From assembly GCA_002197995.1 (NCBI GenBank), contig NGZR01000001.1, forward strand, positions 5,952,001 through 6,016,000: 64,000 nt of DNA, in the 5' to 3' direction. Position numbers and translations under genes: made by a program. Below, piece after piece: positions 10,526 through 21,835 of this stretch. Each line of letters opens with the position of its first letter. Positions within the stretch are counted from its first letter, which is position 1. The stretch is from Gaeumannomyces sp. JS-464 (lineage: Eukaryota > Ascomycota > Sordariomycetes > Magnaporthales > Magnaporthaceae). The notes below the pieces were generated by a model. It made no database searches and was not told where the DNA came from. It saw only the letters and a list, made by a program, of their open reading frames with translations.

Positions 10526-12751
10526 TCAACCCACCTGTGGATTCTCGCTGTCAAACGGCTTGGAAGGGTCGAATTCCGGCTCCCCCTTCCTCCGTCCAGG
10601 CGGCTCGGTGAACAGCTGGAGACACCCCGCCAGCAGCTGCTTGTCGCTCAGGGGCGTGCTCAGGGCGTTCACCCGGTCCACGTTGTCCTCCAGGTCCTTG
10701 ACCAGCCACGCCATGTCGGGCCGGTCGTCGGGGGCGTGGGCCATGCAGCGGGCGATGGTGAGGCGGATGTTGGCGTCGACGTGGTCGAACTGCGCGGCCA
10801 GGAGGCGCCCGCCGTACGTGGGCGGCACCGGGGGCTCGGCTCCCGGGGCCGGGTCCCAGGTCAGAGTGGGCGGGAAGTGCGGCTCGACCCTCGTGATCAG
10901 GATCCACATGATCTGGATGGTTTTCGGGAGAGGTCAGCTGGGAAGCCCGACTTCGGCGAAGAAGGTCGCCGGGTCGGTCTGTTTCTTACATGAGCGGCCT
11001 GGTACAAGTTGGTTTTCCAACTGTAGTTGCCGGCCACGTGCTTAGATCCTTGTGGGACTTCCTTGGCAGGATTGAGGAAGACCGAGTCCCATTCGGGCGC
11101 GAACTGCTCCTAGCGGTGGAATGCAGTGTTAGCTGGGGGATAACAGCTGCCGTGAGAGTTGGACGAACCGGGGCATAGAAACGTGGCTTTCCGCGTTTGC
11201 GATAGAGCCAAGCGGCTTCCGCATCGCGCTGGGCCCTTTTTGAGGGCCACCGTTCTGCTATTCCAAAGTCTGCGATCTGTGACGGGGGCAGAGGGGGAAA
11301 ATGCGTTAGCGTCAGTCCAAATGTCGAAAAGGTGAATGTCCAGTGCCGAGAGCTGGAAGTTGCCCACCTGTAGCTTTGGCGTAAGTGTGTGGTTCCGCTC
11401 GTCAGCCTGGCTCACCAGGGCTGTATAGATAAACGTTAGCGGGCGCAGTCTATTTTGGGAAAAGGAGGTAAAGAGGAAACAGGAGGCAAAAATGAAAAAA
11501 AGGAGGCAAAGAAAGAAAGCTTCGCAGAGACAGATACGTACAGACCATTAACGGAGTCGAGGTCGAAGTGAACAAGAGAGGAGGGCCTATCCCCAGGCTG
11601 GCGGTGGTCGTAATCAGGCTGCACGCCAGGCTGTTCTCGAAGGTGCTCGTGGGCAGACTGTTTCAGAGGAGGATACTCCATCTCGATCACACCCATGAGC
11701 ACTGGTTTGGTATCAAGAAGCGATTAGCTAGGGGCCTCAGATATCGTCGAGATAGCAATGTGAGCAGGGTCATACGGAAGGCAGGAACTCACAGCACTTC
11801 CACAGATACCACAGCAGCTTTGGCGGCACATCGTCGGTGAGCTGGACGATAAATCTACCCATGTCGCCGAATTTGCTGTACTCGAGAAGCAGAATATCCT
11901 GGTCAGCCTCGGCAGCGTCTAGGTCGAGAGGACCTGCCGGCGGCGGGACGGCTGGTGGTAGCGAGGTGCCAAAAAACTCGTAGGGAGAGAACATTTGCAC
12001 AATGTGTTCAGCCCGGGAAAGTTCCTGCAGGAAGATTGGGTTAGGAACACGGAGATGAAAGTTTCGAAAGAATGGTAAGGGCATGGCGTACACGCAGGGC
12101 GGATTTCTCCTTGGGAAAAGATACGCTGTTGTTCGCGCGCAGGTTGAACTTGGCCACCACGTCCTGGATCTTGCCGGCCGCGTTCTCGGCCCTGAATAGG
12201 GCAACCAGTCCAAAGCCGCCGTAGCCCAGCAGCCTCCTGAACTTCATGCCTGCCTTGTACAGCACTCGGGCTTTGTCGTTCAGGAGAGCCGTCACTCGCC
12301 CAGCCTGCTCGGCGTTTTTGAAGGGCGCGACTCCGGGCTGGAGCTGCCTCAAGACGGGCCTGGCGCCCTTCCTCGCCGCTTCCTTGTACTCCCGATATAG
12401 GGCCACGGCCTGCTCGTCGTGTCTGTAACCGGGGGCGGATGGGATTTTGATCTGGGACCAGGCGTGTGCCCGGAAGCCTTCATGATACGGCAGGAGATCG
12501 CCACGCCACCAGAAGTTTCGAAAATAGTCTGTAGAAATTTGCCTTGTACGGAGCTGGCCGGGTTTGAGGACGCGCTCGGGGCGAGGGGGAGCTGGTGGCT
12601 GAAGCTGTGACGGTGGAGGAAGTTTTTCCAGGGCAACGATTGGCTGCCCTTGAGCGTATTGCTGTCTTGGCACGAGGTCGGCGCCGCGCTCAACGTCTCT
12701 CGCGGCTTGAGGGGACGAGACGGAGCAGGCAAGGGCAGAGGAATCTTGGGA
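10526..12751 (-). CDS. Divergent protein-kinase-domain protein, 5' end unresolved
   Basis: Seven exons join in phase: about 12751-12092, 12024-11793, 11701-11546, 11420-11368, 11276-11169, 11109-10990 and 10912-10526. Kinase landmarks appear in order. They are the glycine loop GYGGFG, the VVAKF lysine, the helix-C glutamate region (EKSALRELSRAEHIV), the hinge-like LLLEYSKFGDMGRF, the catalytic loop HFDLDSVN, IADFGIAE (DFG) and EQFAPEW (APE). The catalytic Asp and Asn are kept, but HRD reads HFD and the following Lys is Asp, so it is a non-RD kinase. Two donors are non-consensus GT (GTTCGT, GTCTGT). The N-terminal ~120 residues are Pro-rich. The first exon is unclear: a candidate ATG at 13290 is followed by a possible intron and RG-rich sequence, but I could not join it. 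The substrate is unknown. Confidence 0.72.
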
Positions 12752-14271
12752 TCAGGTGGTGACATGACCGTTGGAAGAGAAAGTGGCATGGCGCTCTGGG
12801 GAGGAGGCAGCTGAGCGGGAGGAATGGCTGCTCCAGGGCGTATCCGGCGGTGCAGGAGGGACAGCCCAAACCCGGGGCGGCGACAAAACGTGGGTTCTGG
12901 GGATCTACCACCAGAGCAGGAGCGCTGCCAGCAGGGTCTCCGAAGAGAATCTCCCGAGCGCGAAGTGCGATAGCAGTACCCGATCTGTCACCTCGTGCCA
13001 TGGCGCCGGCGCCTCGCGCGGGCCCTGAGGTCGCTGACTAGCACCTCCGCGGGCACCGCCTCTTCCTGTGCCGCCTCCACGGCCAGCGCCTTGCCGGCTC
13101 CAGCCGGCTTCCGGAGGTTCCAGTCCTCGAAGTCGATGTCTCTGCGCTTGACTAGGGTCGCTGAAGCAGTTATCATGAGGATTATGTATAGAAATAGATT
13201 AATGAGGCACAGCACACGACGGGAACCTATCAGTCTAGGTAAATAGGTCCAGACATTGTCGGAAGTGCCAAAAGCCTCGGCGGGGGCCATTGCGATTCTT
13301 AGCTTCAAGGCGAGGCGTTCACCCCGAGCCGAAAGCGGCGTTTATGGATAGAAGAACAAAGAAGGATACCTATGGTTAGTCTCATTGTCAATCAAGTTGT
13401 ACGCATGCGCACAACCTTTCATTTCTCGTCGATGTGCTCGAGAAGAGGTCGACAGATACTGCGGTCGATACAAGGAATATAAATAAAATGTTATCCAAAA
13501 GGAGGTCTGGTGTTGCCGTCGTCCACGGAGCGAGGCCCAGTCGTCGAGCACGCTATTTGGCAACCCCAGTAGTTCACAATTGGCAATGCCCGCTGCTCCA
13601 AGCCTTGGCGTGTCCAGGGAAGAAGATGAAGGATGGCACAAGATAGGTAGGTAGAACAAATTGAAGATTGACAAACAGAGGCCGAGCAAGTCGGTGTCGC
13701 AATTGATGTGCTTGTCCTTTTTCTGCGTTCTGGTAGAGTTTACTGTCACTTGCCCGATTGGGATTTGTTGGTGGGGCGACAGTCAACAAACGATCGAATG
13801 GCGGGAGGGGCTAGACCCAGTTTGATCTTCATGCAGGGGCAAGCGTGCTTGCTGGCAGTGCGGGGATGGCCGAGCGAGAAGACAAAACATCAAGCTCCAG
13901 CGCCATATTCCTGCACTGATTCGAGCGCTGCGCTGCACGAACACCTGGCGCGGGCTCTGCTTCCCATGCGGGCGGTTCTGCAGTGGTTCGGACCCATTTC
14001 CCTTTGCCAGCCTAGCGTTCAGCAGTCCGATAACCGACCGAGCTGAAAAGGAGGGGAGCCAACCAAGCTCAGAGCAGGGGACGAAAAAAAGCAAGACGAC
14101 GGCAAGAAACGAAAGAGAGGAAAAAAAAAAAAAGAGAGAAAAAAAAAAAAAAGAGAAAAAAAAAAAAAGAGAGATTGCATCTCAAACCAACAGAAACACC
14201 AACTATCTCTATTCACAACTTCACTCCCCGAATGCCCTGATCTCGCGACTCAAAGGAGCGCCGCTGGCACA
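12752..14271. other. Kinase 5' region and divergent spacer before the mannosyltransferase
   Basis: 12752-13310 probably contains upstream coding sequence of the kinase gene: an open minus frame at 12690-13001 and a candidate start at 13290. I cannot assign the exons. 13310-14110 shows no gene. 14120-14168 is an A-rich tract just upstream of the mannosyltransferase start. Confidence 0.4.
14120..14168 (+). repeat. Tandem oligo-A tracts separated by GAGAG/GAG
   Basis: Three runs of about 12-14 A are separated by GAGAG or GAG, ending about 100 bp before the mannosyltransferase ATG. The tract probably lies in the promoter or 5' leader. Poly(dA) tracts of this kind exclude nucleosomes in fungal promoters, so a promoter role is plausible. 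Confidence 0.65.
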
Positions 14272-15807
14272 ATGACAATCAAGCGCCTCAAAGCCTGGCT
14301 TCTCACAGCCACGATGATATGCATCGTCCTCTACTTCACGCGCGAGCGCAGGCACTACACCCTCCCCGAGGCCGCCCGCCCGGGTCCCGCCGCTGTCGCC
14401 GTGCCGGATGCGGCCACAAACGCCGGCCCGCCTAGGCCTAGGACCACCTTCGCGGCCATGAAGCTGCCGCAGGTGCCCGGCGCCAAGATCAACTCCGAGG
14501 CGCACAAGCTGGCCTGGGCCGACGACTTCTTCCCGCACCTGGTCGCCGTCACCAAGCTGCCGCCCCTCACGCTCACGCAGGCCAAGAGGTCGTGCACCTG
14601 GGGCCCCGCCGACAAGGTCAACTTCCAGTTCAACGAAAAGGCCGACTGGGTCACCAAGGACCGGCCCGAGGACGAGATCGAGCGCAAGCGCCGCGAGTGG
14701 CACCAGTTTGTGCGCGAGGGCATGATCCCCTACGGCGCCGTCCAGCACCGCTTCACCAACCAGCGCGGCCTCGTCATCCTCGCCGGCAACCAGGACACCT
14801 TTAAGCGCGTCGGCCTGCTGCTGCGCGCCCTGCAGAAGCTCAAGTCGCGCGTCGCCATCGAGATCCACTACTACGGCGAGGCCGAGATGACGGAGCAGCA
14901 CCGCCAGACCCTGTCCACCGTCTGGCCGCGCATGTTCTTCAACGACCTGTCCAGCCCGGACAACATCCTGCGCGTGGAGAAGGACCGCCCGTTCATCAAC
15001 TACCAGCTCAAGACGGCCGCGCTCGTCAACTCGCGCTTCCAGGAGCCGCTCCTCATGGACGCCGACAACATCCCCGTCCTCGACCCGGACGACATGTGGC
15101 ACTCGGCCGCGTACGAGCAGTACGGCACCGTCTTCTGGCCCGACATCGCGCGCACGTACCCGCAGGACCCAGCCTGGGCCATCACCAACACAAAGTGCCG
15201 CATGGACGAGTACGAGCTCGAGAGCGGCCAGCTGCTCGTCGACAAGCGCCGCTACTGGTACCACCTGCAGCTGGCCGCCTGGTGGGCCACCGAGCAGGGC
15301 GCCTACTGGGACGCCATTCTGCTGGGCGACAAGGACCTGTTCCGCTTCGCCTGGCACGCCCTGCGCACCGACTACGGCCGGCCCCGCCGCTGGCTGGCCT
15401 CGGTCGGCACCCTCAACAAGGGCTTCTACTGCGGCCACTCGTTCGCCCAGCACCACCCGGACGACGCCCGCGTCGCCTTCCTGCACGGCGGCCTCGTCAA
15501 GACGGTCGACCTCCAGGTCATGCGCTGGAACAGGGACACCCAGGGCGGCTACTACCGCCACTACAAGCGCGCCCCGTCCGACGAGGACCCCCGCGTCAGC
15601 GTCAACGTCGGCATCAAGTTCGACGGCGCCGATTACATGGACGCCCCCAAGACCAGCGGCTTCCGCGCTGCCATGTGCACAGACATGTACGACGTCGAGG
15701 CCAGGGACCTGAACGAGCTCATCCCCATGTGGGAGCAGACCTTTGGTGAGATTGGAGGCTACTGGCAGCTCGCCACCGACGACGGTCAGGGCGGCAAGCC
15801 CATCTGA
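14272..15807 (+). CDS. GT71 (MNN2/MNN5-like) alpha-1,2-mannosyltransferase
   Basis: Intronless, 511 residues. A short basic N-terminus is followed by one membrane segment (about residues 8-22), the type II topology of Golgi glycosyltransferases. The catalytic core has FINYQLKTAALVNSRFQEPL followed by the metal/sugar-nucleotide DxD-type motif MDADN, then PVLDPDDMW, the ESGQLLVDK block and WDAILLGDKDLFRFAW. All are typical of Mnn2/Mnn5-family enzymes, which add alpha-1,2-mannose branches to cell-wall mannans from GDP-mannose. The ATG at 14272 is the first in the frame and the only one upstream of the membrane anchor. Codon use is strongly GC-biased. The gene is intact. The precise acceptor cannot be told from sequence. 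Confidence 0.88.
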   Translation: MTIKRLKAWLLTATMICIVLYFTRERRHYTLPEAARPGPAAVAVPDAATNAGPPRPRTTFAAMKLPQVPGAKINSEAHKLAWADDFFPHLVAVTKLPPLTLTQAKRSCTWGPADKVNFQFNEKADWVTKDRPEDEIERKRREWHQFVREGMIPYGAVQHRFTNQRGLVILAGNQDTFKRVGLLLRALQKLKSRVAIEIHYYGEAEMTEQHRQTLSTVWPRMFFNDLSSPDNILRVEKDRPFINYQLKTAALVNSRFQEPLLMDADNIPVLDPDDMWHSAAYEQYGTVFWPDIARTYPQDPAWAITNTKCRMDEYELESGQLLVDKRRYWYHLQLAAWWATEQGAYWDAILLGDKDLFRFAWHALRTDYGRPRRWLASVGTLNKGFYCGHSFAQHHPDDARVAFLHGGLVKTVDLQVMRWNRDTQGGYYRHYKRAPSDEDPRVSVNVGIKFDGADYMDAPKTSGFRAAMCTDMYDVEARDLNELIPMWEQTFGEIGGYWQLATDDGQGGKPI

Positions 15808-16377
15808 TTCCTTCTCCAGCTTTGTCTCATCGTCTTTTTTTCGTCTGTGTTTATTGTTCACCCACATAAGAATCGGCATCCTCGCGGATCTTTCCCATTG
15901 GGATTTACCCAGCCATTCTAGATGCCCCATTTGTACGATTAATAAGATAGTCCGGTTCCCAATGGAAATGTGGTTGGGTTGCTGCGGCCTTGTTACCATT
16001 ACTGCTCTGGTCCCTCGTTTTGGCGCCTACCTAAGGCAGGCAAATTGCCCGTTTATGCGCTTGTCGCCATAAACCGATTAGAGACGCCCGGACCGTGACA
16101 AGTATCGCGATGCGCGATGCGCGATACGCATGTACGTGTAAGCGTGATGATCAAAACAGCACGAATGTGCGATTTCAGCCTATTAAGCATAACAGTGTTC
16201 TATGCACAGGACATTGCTCTGGCCATTAACAACGTTCCGGGAGACCGTGGCCGCGAGCTCCGGATTGGAAGCATGAGGGCTGCAAGGATTTGATGAATAA
16301 AAGCCAGGCCACAAAAAGAAAGACCAAAATCTGGGCTGGGAATTGACTTGAAAGGCTGCTGGAGGAGCGTAACGAGA
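15808..16377. other. Convergent intergenic region
   Basis: 3' flanks of the mannosyltransferase and phospholipase D genes. It includes a short tandem GCGATGCGCGATGCGCGATACGC at about 16107-16129. I see no gene. Confidence 0.45.
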
Positions 16378-19318
16378 CTATGTGTAGACACTCTCGGTCC
16401 ACTGGTTAACCTGCAGACCCCGTTCGGCCATCTCCGCATCCTTGAGGAAGTCGAGAGGCATCCAGACCAGGTGCCCTTTGATCCGGTCGAGCTTTTGCCG
16501 GATGTCGTCAGGCGGCAGGAACCGGTCGAAGATGTGGCCGGGCTTGACGCCCTTCGGGGACGGAAGTGGTCGTATTCGTCGAAAGTTGTGACTGCCAAAG
16601 GGAGAGCACGGAGAGGTTAGCACCTATAATAACCTGGATGGGACCGATACTCCGCGAGGCTCGGGGTTGCTTGCCATGGTCATCGGGATCCGCATGGAAC
16701 AAATGCCGAAAGATCTCGGTGTTCTGCGTAGCCTGTCCTGTCCAAGTCTCCCAGAGCTTCTCGTCGAGCGGATCCTCTACAAAAGCCCAGCTCTCGTCCT
16801 TGTCATAGACATCGTTTGGTGAGTCCTCCCCAGGGGGCTGGGCGTTGGGATCATTGGAGGCGTCGTGGTCTTGGGGGGAAGCAGGCCCAGGTGCTCACGC
16901 CAGAGGTACCTCCGGAGCGTGGCAGCATGATAGCCGGCCTCGAAGGGTTGACCATCCATCCGCGTTTGTATCTTGCGTCGGTCCTCCATCACGATACTCA
17001 GTTCGCTGTCGTGGTGACCCTCCTGGCTTCTGTCATTGAGGTTACTGCTGCCGCAGACGACGATCCTGTCGTCGGCGATCAGCAGTTTGGAGTGGATGTA
17101 GAGTTCCTCCTGGATCCAGTTCTCGACCTCGTCCTTGGGGTCGCCCTCCCATGGCTCATCCGAGAGCTTGCCTGGACCTGCCATGGCGTGGTGACCCACA
17201 CTATAGCTGGACTCCGTCTTGTGTTCCTTCTGCCTCTGGACCTCCTCGAACTTCCTCTTGGCGTCAATGGCCTGTTCTGTCGCCTGGTCCGAGCCCTCGC
17301 CTCTCTGCTCGTCGACAGTACCCATGTGCTTGTCGCGTCCTTCCTCGTCGTCGGCCGCGCCATGAATCGCGTTGCCCATGATCTCCTCGGCCTCAGCTCG
17401 CTGAACGTCCTGGTACCTAACTCCAGCCTCTTCTTCCTGCTGCTTTACCGCCGGTGTCTTATTGAGCCTGTCGTATGCGCGGAGGTTGAAGAAGAACACA
17501 TATTTGGCCGGGTCCACACCCTCCTTCTTGATCTGCTCAAAGATGGAGTGCTCGCCTCGACATATCGACTTGTACTGATAGTCCATGATCGCGCGAGTAC
17601 CCGTCGCAGCATCTTCGCGGAGGTCGCCCGCGAATCCTGGCACGGCGGGGATAAGGATGATGACGCGGAACTTGCGCCCCTCCTTGCTCGCACGAACGAC
17701 GGAGTCAACGATAGCGCGGCCAATCTGGTTGTGGATGGGCGACTGCTGATCACCGGTGGCAGTAATGAAAAACTGGTTCTCGATGTAGACGTAGTGCTGG
17801 GCCTGGCTGATGATTTCCGAGTATGCGTTTTGTATCGACTTTTCTCTCAGGATGCCGCTAGACCAGTCGGCGCTGGAACGTACTACTTGGGCGTGCACCG
17901 TGCCGCGGTTGTTGAGGTTCTTAGTCTCAACAGGCGAGAGGGGGTGTAGGATGTACTCGCCGACTGGGTGCTTTGGCCGCTGAACACCGATTAGGTCCTC
18001 GTCGTCGCCCTGGCGGCCACGGAGCTCGAGCCAGTCGTAGCGACCATCCCTCTTGTACTTGTCGCGCTTGACAAAGTTCCAACGCAGCACAAAGTGCTCG
18101 GCAATGTCGTATACACAAGGGCCGATAATGCCCATAGAGATATCGTGCCACGGCATGCGGCCGTGCTCGGCTTTGCTGAGTTCGTTCTGCTTCCAATCCT
18201 GCACATTCTTGAAGTCCATGATGCGGTTGTTGTTGAAGTCTTGGCCGGGCCACACCTCATTGGCGACGCCTTCCGGGTGCATATCGGCCAACGGATGTTG
18301 GTGGTTGTCCCAGCGCCCGAAGCACAGATCGATGCCGCCGATGAAGGCGACGGCGTAGTCAATGACGATAAACTTCTCGTGGTGTGCCCAGTAGAAGGTC
18401 ATATCAGCCGCGTTCTCGAAGATATTGTGGTCAGGATGGCGCATGATCCGGATGTTGCCATGGCTGGGAGTCCCCTCGGGGCAGAGGGCCTGCAGGGCAT
18501 GTTTGGTGTGTTCCGAGTTGCAGGTCAGTGCTGCCTCGACTTCGCGATAGACGCTGACGTAGATCTTGACACCAGCCTCAGCCTTGCGCTTGAGTATCTG
18601 GTCAAGACGCCACTCTTGGTTGAAGTAAGGGGGCCGACGCAAGAACAGTTCAGGCGACAGCCACCAATCGGCAATGTAGATGGTCTCCTTGGCATTTTCC
18701 AGGGCGGCTGAGACGGCCCAGCAGTAATCGCGGCCATCGACATACCACTTTACCAGGTTGCCCTCGTGTTCGGGAAGAAGGACTTGAACCGATGCGAATC
18801 GCAGATCTTTGTCCGCTTCTCGTCGCATGCTTTCTCGTGCTCCTCGTCGTGGCGATGCTCGGGGTTGAACTGCAGGAAGGGTAGGCTGTGGTTAGCCCAG
18901 GCCAGAACATAATGGCAAAAGGTAAAAACAGATCAGGGGCATCTCTATCGCGACACCAGGCGCCCGGCGCCAAACGACGCGCCCACGGCGAGATGGAGGC
19001 CAGGATGCTTACAAGGTTTGCGAATTTGCCAAGCTGATGCCTGCGGCCGTTGGTACTCACATTAGCACTCGAGCCAAGCAGCACGGTTGCCGTCCACCGC
19101 GACGGGTACGGACTCTCCAGACTCGGGAGCCGCTGGCCTCCATGGGCCCGCGGAGGCGGAACGGGACGAGCCCCTGGAGAGTCGAACAAGACAAGCTCTC
19201 CCTGCTGGACCTACTTTTTGTGGGTTAGGTGAACCTTTGCGTCATGGAGCTTGGTCCCCTCGAGTTTGTCCTTCAGCTCCGACACCTCCGACTTGAGCTT
19301 GTGAAGGAAGCCCGACAT
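16378..19318 (-). CDS. Phospholipase D (HKD family), frame broken three times
   Basis: Hydrolyses phosphatidylcholine to phosphatidic acid and choline. The main exon (18869-16675) has both HKD motifs: HHEKFIVID with GGIDLCFGRWD, and IHSKLLIADD with GSSNLNDRS. It also has the WHDISMGIIGP and YIENQFF blocks. The last exon is 16591-16378. The intron between them (16592-16674) can only be joined in phase as a GC-AG intron (G|GCAAGC...CAG). A first exon near 19318-19235 (MSGFLHKLKSEVSEL...) is likely; any middle exon is unresolved. Three single-base gaps break the frame, each in a C run on the coding strand: 18772-18774 (FKSFF|PEHEGN), 16873-16878 (HLGLLPP|QDHD) and 16556-16559 (DHFRP|PKGVKPG). 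With one base added at each, exon phases match. There is no PX/PH domain, as in the shorter fungal PLDs. Confidence 0.88.
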
Positions 19319-20949
19319 TTCAGCGTGATTCCCAGCGCTGCACCAGCGTCGGACGGTCGGCTACGACGGAGACGGAGTCGAGGACGCGCGTTCACAGCAC
19401 ACGATCTGGCCTTGGGCAGCGGCGGGCGTGAATGGAGTATGGAGAACAAGCAAAAAATGGCCCGCCGCTAAGGTCTGGGCGGGCGGTGCGCGGGAGTCGC
19501 AACATTATGTACCGTGGCGGTACAGACGCACAGAGGGAAGGAGGGCGCGCGGCTGGAGCGTGCGGGCGCGGGATTCCTCATCCACATCATGCGGGGCAGA
19601 AACAAGGTCTGGGAAGACGCACACCGGCTTTGGCGGCTGATTGAGGTTGGACGAGCCCACGGCGCGCGCTATTCGTAGCGCGACATCAGCCGGCGCGCCT
19701 GTTGGCCTGGTGAGTTGATGTCATAGGCCCCGCGCCCGATTCGCCAATTCCAGGCCACCACTGCGCCAAGCAGAAATCAGGTGCAACCCTTGCGACCTTG
19801 GCCCGGCAACTCGGCACCAGGCGATCCTGGGTGGGAGCACGGGCTAGAATCCCACCTCGCCCACCACAGGGCGACGGGAGACGATTTCCAATGAGAATCA
19901 AACCCGCGACTGAACTTGTATATTGTATGGAATCGAGCCTTGCTGGCCAGTATTTGCCCCTTTAGGCAGGCCGGCACGTGAGGCACTTACTCAGCCCTGA
20001 ATGGCCCAGCTAGCAACGCCACTTGGCACTATGACGAACGGCGTGTGGCTTCACAGCATAAAACGGCATTTATTAGCGGTGTGGAGAGGGACCACGAAGC
20101 CTGGAACAGGTGGGAGGCCCAGGCTCAGTCAGACAACAGCTGACACCAGGGCATCGACGTCCCTTCAACAGCCGCTTCCTGCCGCCAGCCGAGTGTTTCA
20201 TCAACCACCGAAGAACGTCCGTGGCTTGAAGTGAATCAAAAACTGTGGCGGGAATTTGCGTGATCTAGCACGGCGAGAGCCGTTCTATGCCGCTGCTCCA
20301 TACTGTGTTTCTGTTGCAGTGTCTAGCGATTTACCAGGACTTGCCTGAAAGACGGACTGAGTGTACTGGCAGCCATTAATGGGAACGAGGACGTGCCAGT
20401 AGCCAAGTAGCCAGCCGGGAACCATTCAGGAACACTATTTGGATCGCAAAAGACAATCTTAGACATGCTTCGAACTGGCGGGCCGACGAGGCCGGGCGGA
20501 ACTCGAGAGTTCGGATCGTCGCTTGCTCCGCTGAACATTACCTCCGTCACCTAAGGTTGACACTCCGGCCTTCCCACGCAGCACAACCACATATTCAGAG
20601 CATCCACCATTTTCTCGACTACCTCTTGAAATATCGGCATCTGTCGCTCGGGATTTGCTTCTTGCAGCATTGTAGGCCGAAATCAGTGCCAATGGATATC
20701 GAGCATAGAGTCAATCACATGATCCTTGCACGTGATACCACTCTTTGGGGCGGGGCACTGCAGCATCCCGGCTGGCCCAATTGAGGGGTCGTGGCCTGTC
20801 GAACGTCATGGCTGGCCGGCTGGGTCCCTGGCTCCCCTTTCGAGACGTCTCGCAGCCTGACCGCTCCTCCCAACAACACCAGAAGGCCCAGACCGCCGCT
20901 ACGAAACTCGCTTTCCTGGACCCCAGTCCAACAGAAACCCACAGTCAAG
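19319..20949. other. Divergent spacer between phospholipase D and HET-C2-like gene
   Basis: About 1.6 kb. I see no reading frame with splice signals or recognisable protein sequence, no tRNA and no repeat. It should contain the promoters of both flanking genes. Confidence 0.45.
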
Positions 20950-21835
20950 ATGGCTTCCGCAACTGTGATCCCCGCCGGCGGCACCTTTGTCGACACCCTC
21001 AAGAAGTCCTTTGTTGACGTGCCCGTCAACGCCGAGAAGGACAATGCCGTCGACACGGCCGCCTTCCTCGAGGCTGCCGAGTCCCTGACCACCATTTTCG
21101 GTAGTGCCGACCTGTTCCCCCTCGGGTCCTTTGTGCCACTTCAGCTGCTGACGTCTTGGCAGACCTGCTCGGCTCGGTCGCCTTCACCCCTGTCAAGAAC
21201 GACATGCTGGGCAATGTCAAGGTACGAAGAGCTCGAGTTCCTGCCTTTCTCCTTGGGCCCTTCTAGGCGGCGGCTGCACGCTTCGACGCGCTAACTGAGT
21301 CCCTGACTTCCCCCCTGTGTAGAAAATCCGTGACCGCCTTCTTGCTGCGCCCGCCGAGTCCGAGACGGTCCAAGAGCTGGTCCTGAACGAGCTCAAGACG
21401 AAGAAGCACACCGCCGCCGAGGGTCTCCTGTGGCTTGTCCGGTGAGACTGAGTTCCCGTTATTATTTCATACGCAACCACACCTTTCCGAAGACCGCGGG
21501 GTTGACGTTTGGGCGATGGCTGACCCGAGACAACCCCTAGCGGCCTGGAATTCGTGTGCATCGCCCTGAGCCAGAACCTGGCCCAGCCCGCCACCGAGCT
21601 CGCCGACTCGTTCCGCGCCGCCTACGGTGAGACCCTGAAGCCGCACCACAGCTTCCTCGTCAAGCCCATCTTCAGCGCCGCCATGGGCGCCGTCCCCTAC
21701 CGCAAGGACTTCTACGCCAAGGTCGGCAGCGACTCGGAGAAGGTCAACGCCGACCTGGGCAAGTACCTGGCCTCGCTCGACAACATCGTCGGAATCCTCA
21801 AGGGCTTCCTGGACCTCAAGGAGGCCAAGTTCTAA
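20950..21835 (+). CDS. het-C: HET-C2-like glycolipid transfer protein (GLTP domain)
   Basis: Four exons (20950-21100, 21163-21221, 21323-21441, 21541-21835) give 207 residues with all phases matching and introns of 62, 101 and 99 bp. The protein is a single GLTP fold. It has the headgroup-binding signature KNDMLGNVKK (Asp, Asn and Lys of the family site), the Trp in LLWLVRGLEF, and the His in KPHHSFLV. It is closely similar to Podospora HET-C2, which binds and moves glycosphingolipids and whose allelic variants trigger vegetative incompatibility against NACHT-WD40 HET-D/HET-E partners. It is cytosolic and has no signal peptide. No NLR gene is visible nearby. The conserved length and intact frame suggest a functional gene. 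An incompatibility role in this species is inference. Confidence 0.92.

Noticed and set aside
10435..10535. Extra 3' intron and exon for the kinase gene (CAG|GTGGGT ... CTGACAG)
   Set aside because: The branch-like CTGAC sits directly on the acceptor, too close for normal splicing, and the added tail is only a few residues.
14221..15999. 592-codon open minus frame opposite the mannosyltransferase
   Set aside because: Antisense shadow caused by strong GC3 bias. It is Val/Leu/Gly/Arg-rich without domains, while the plus frame is a clear GT71 enzyme.
16816..17949. 377-codon plus frame opposite phospholipase D
   Set aside because: Shadow of the PLD exon on the other strand; HKD motifs are in the minus frame.
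19838..19925. Possible tRNA (a GGGTTTGATTCTC-like T-loop on the minus strand)
   Set aside because: No matching acceptor or anticodon stem could be paired around it.
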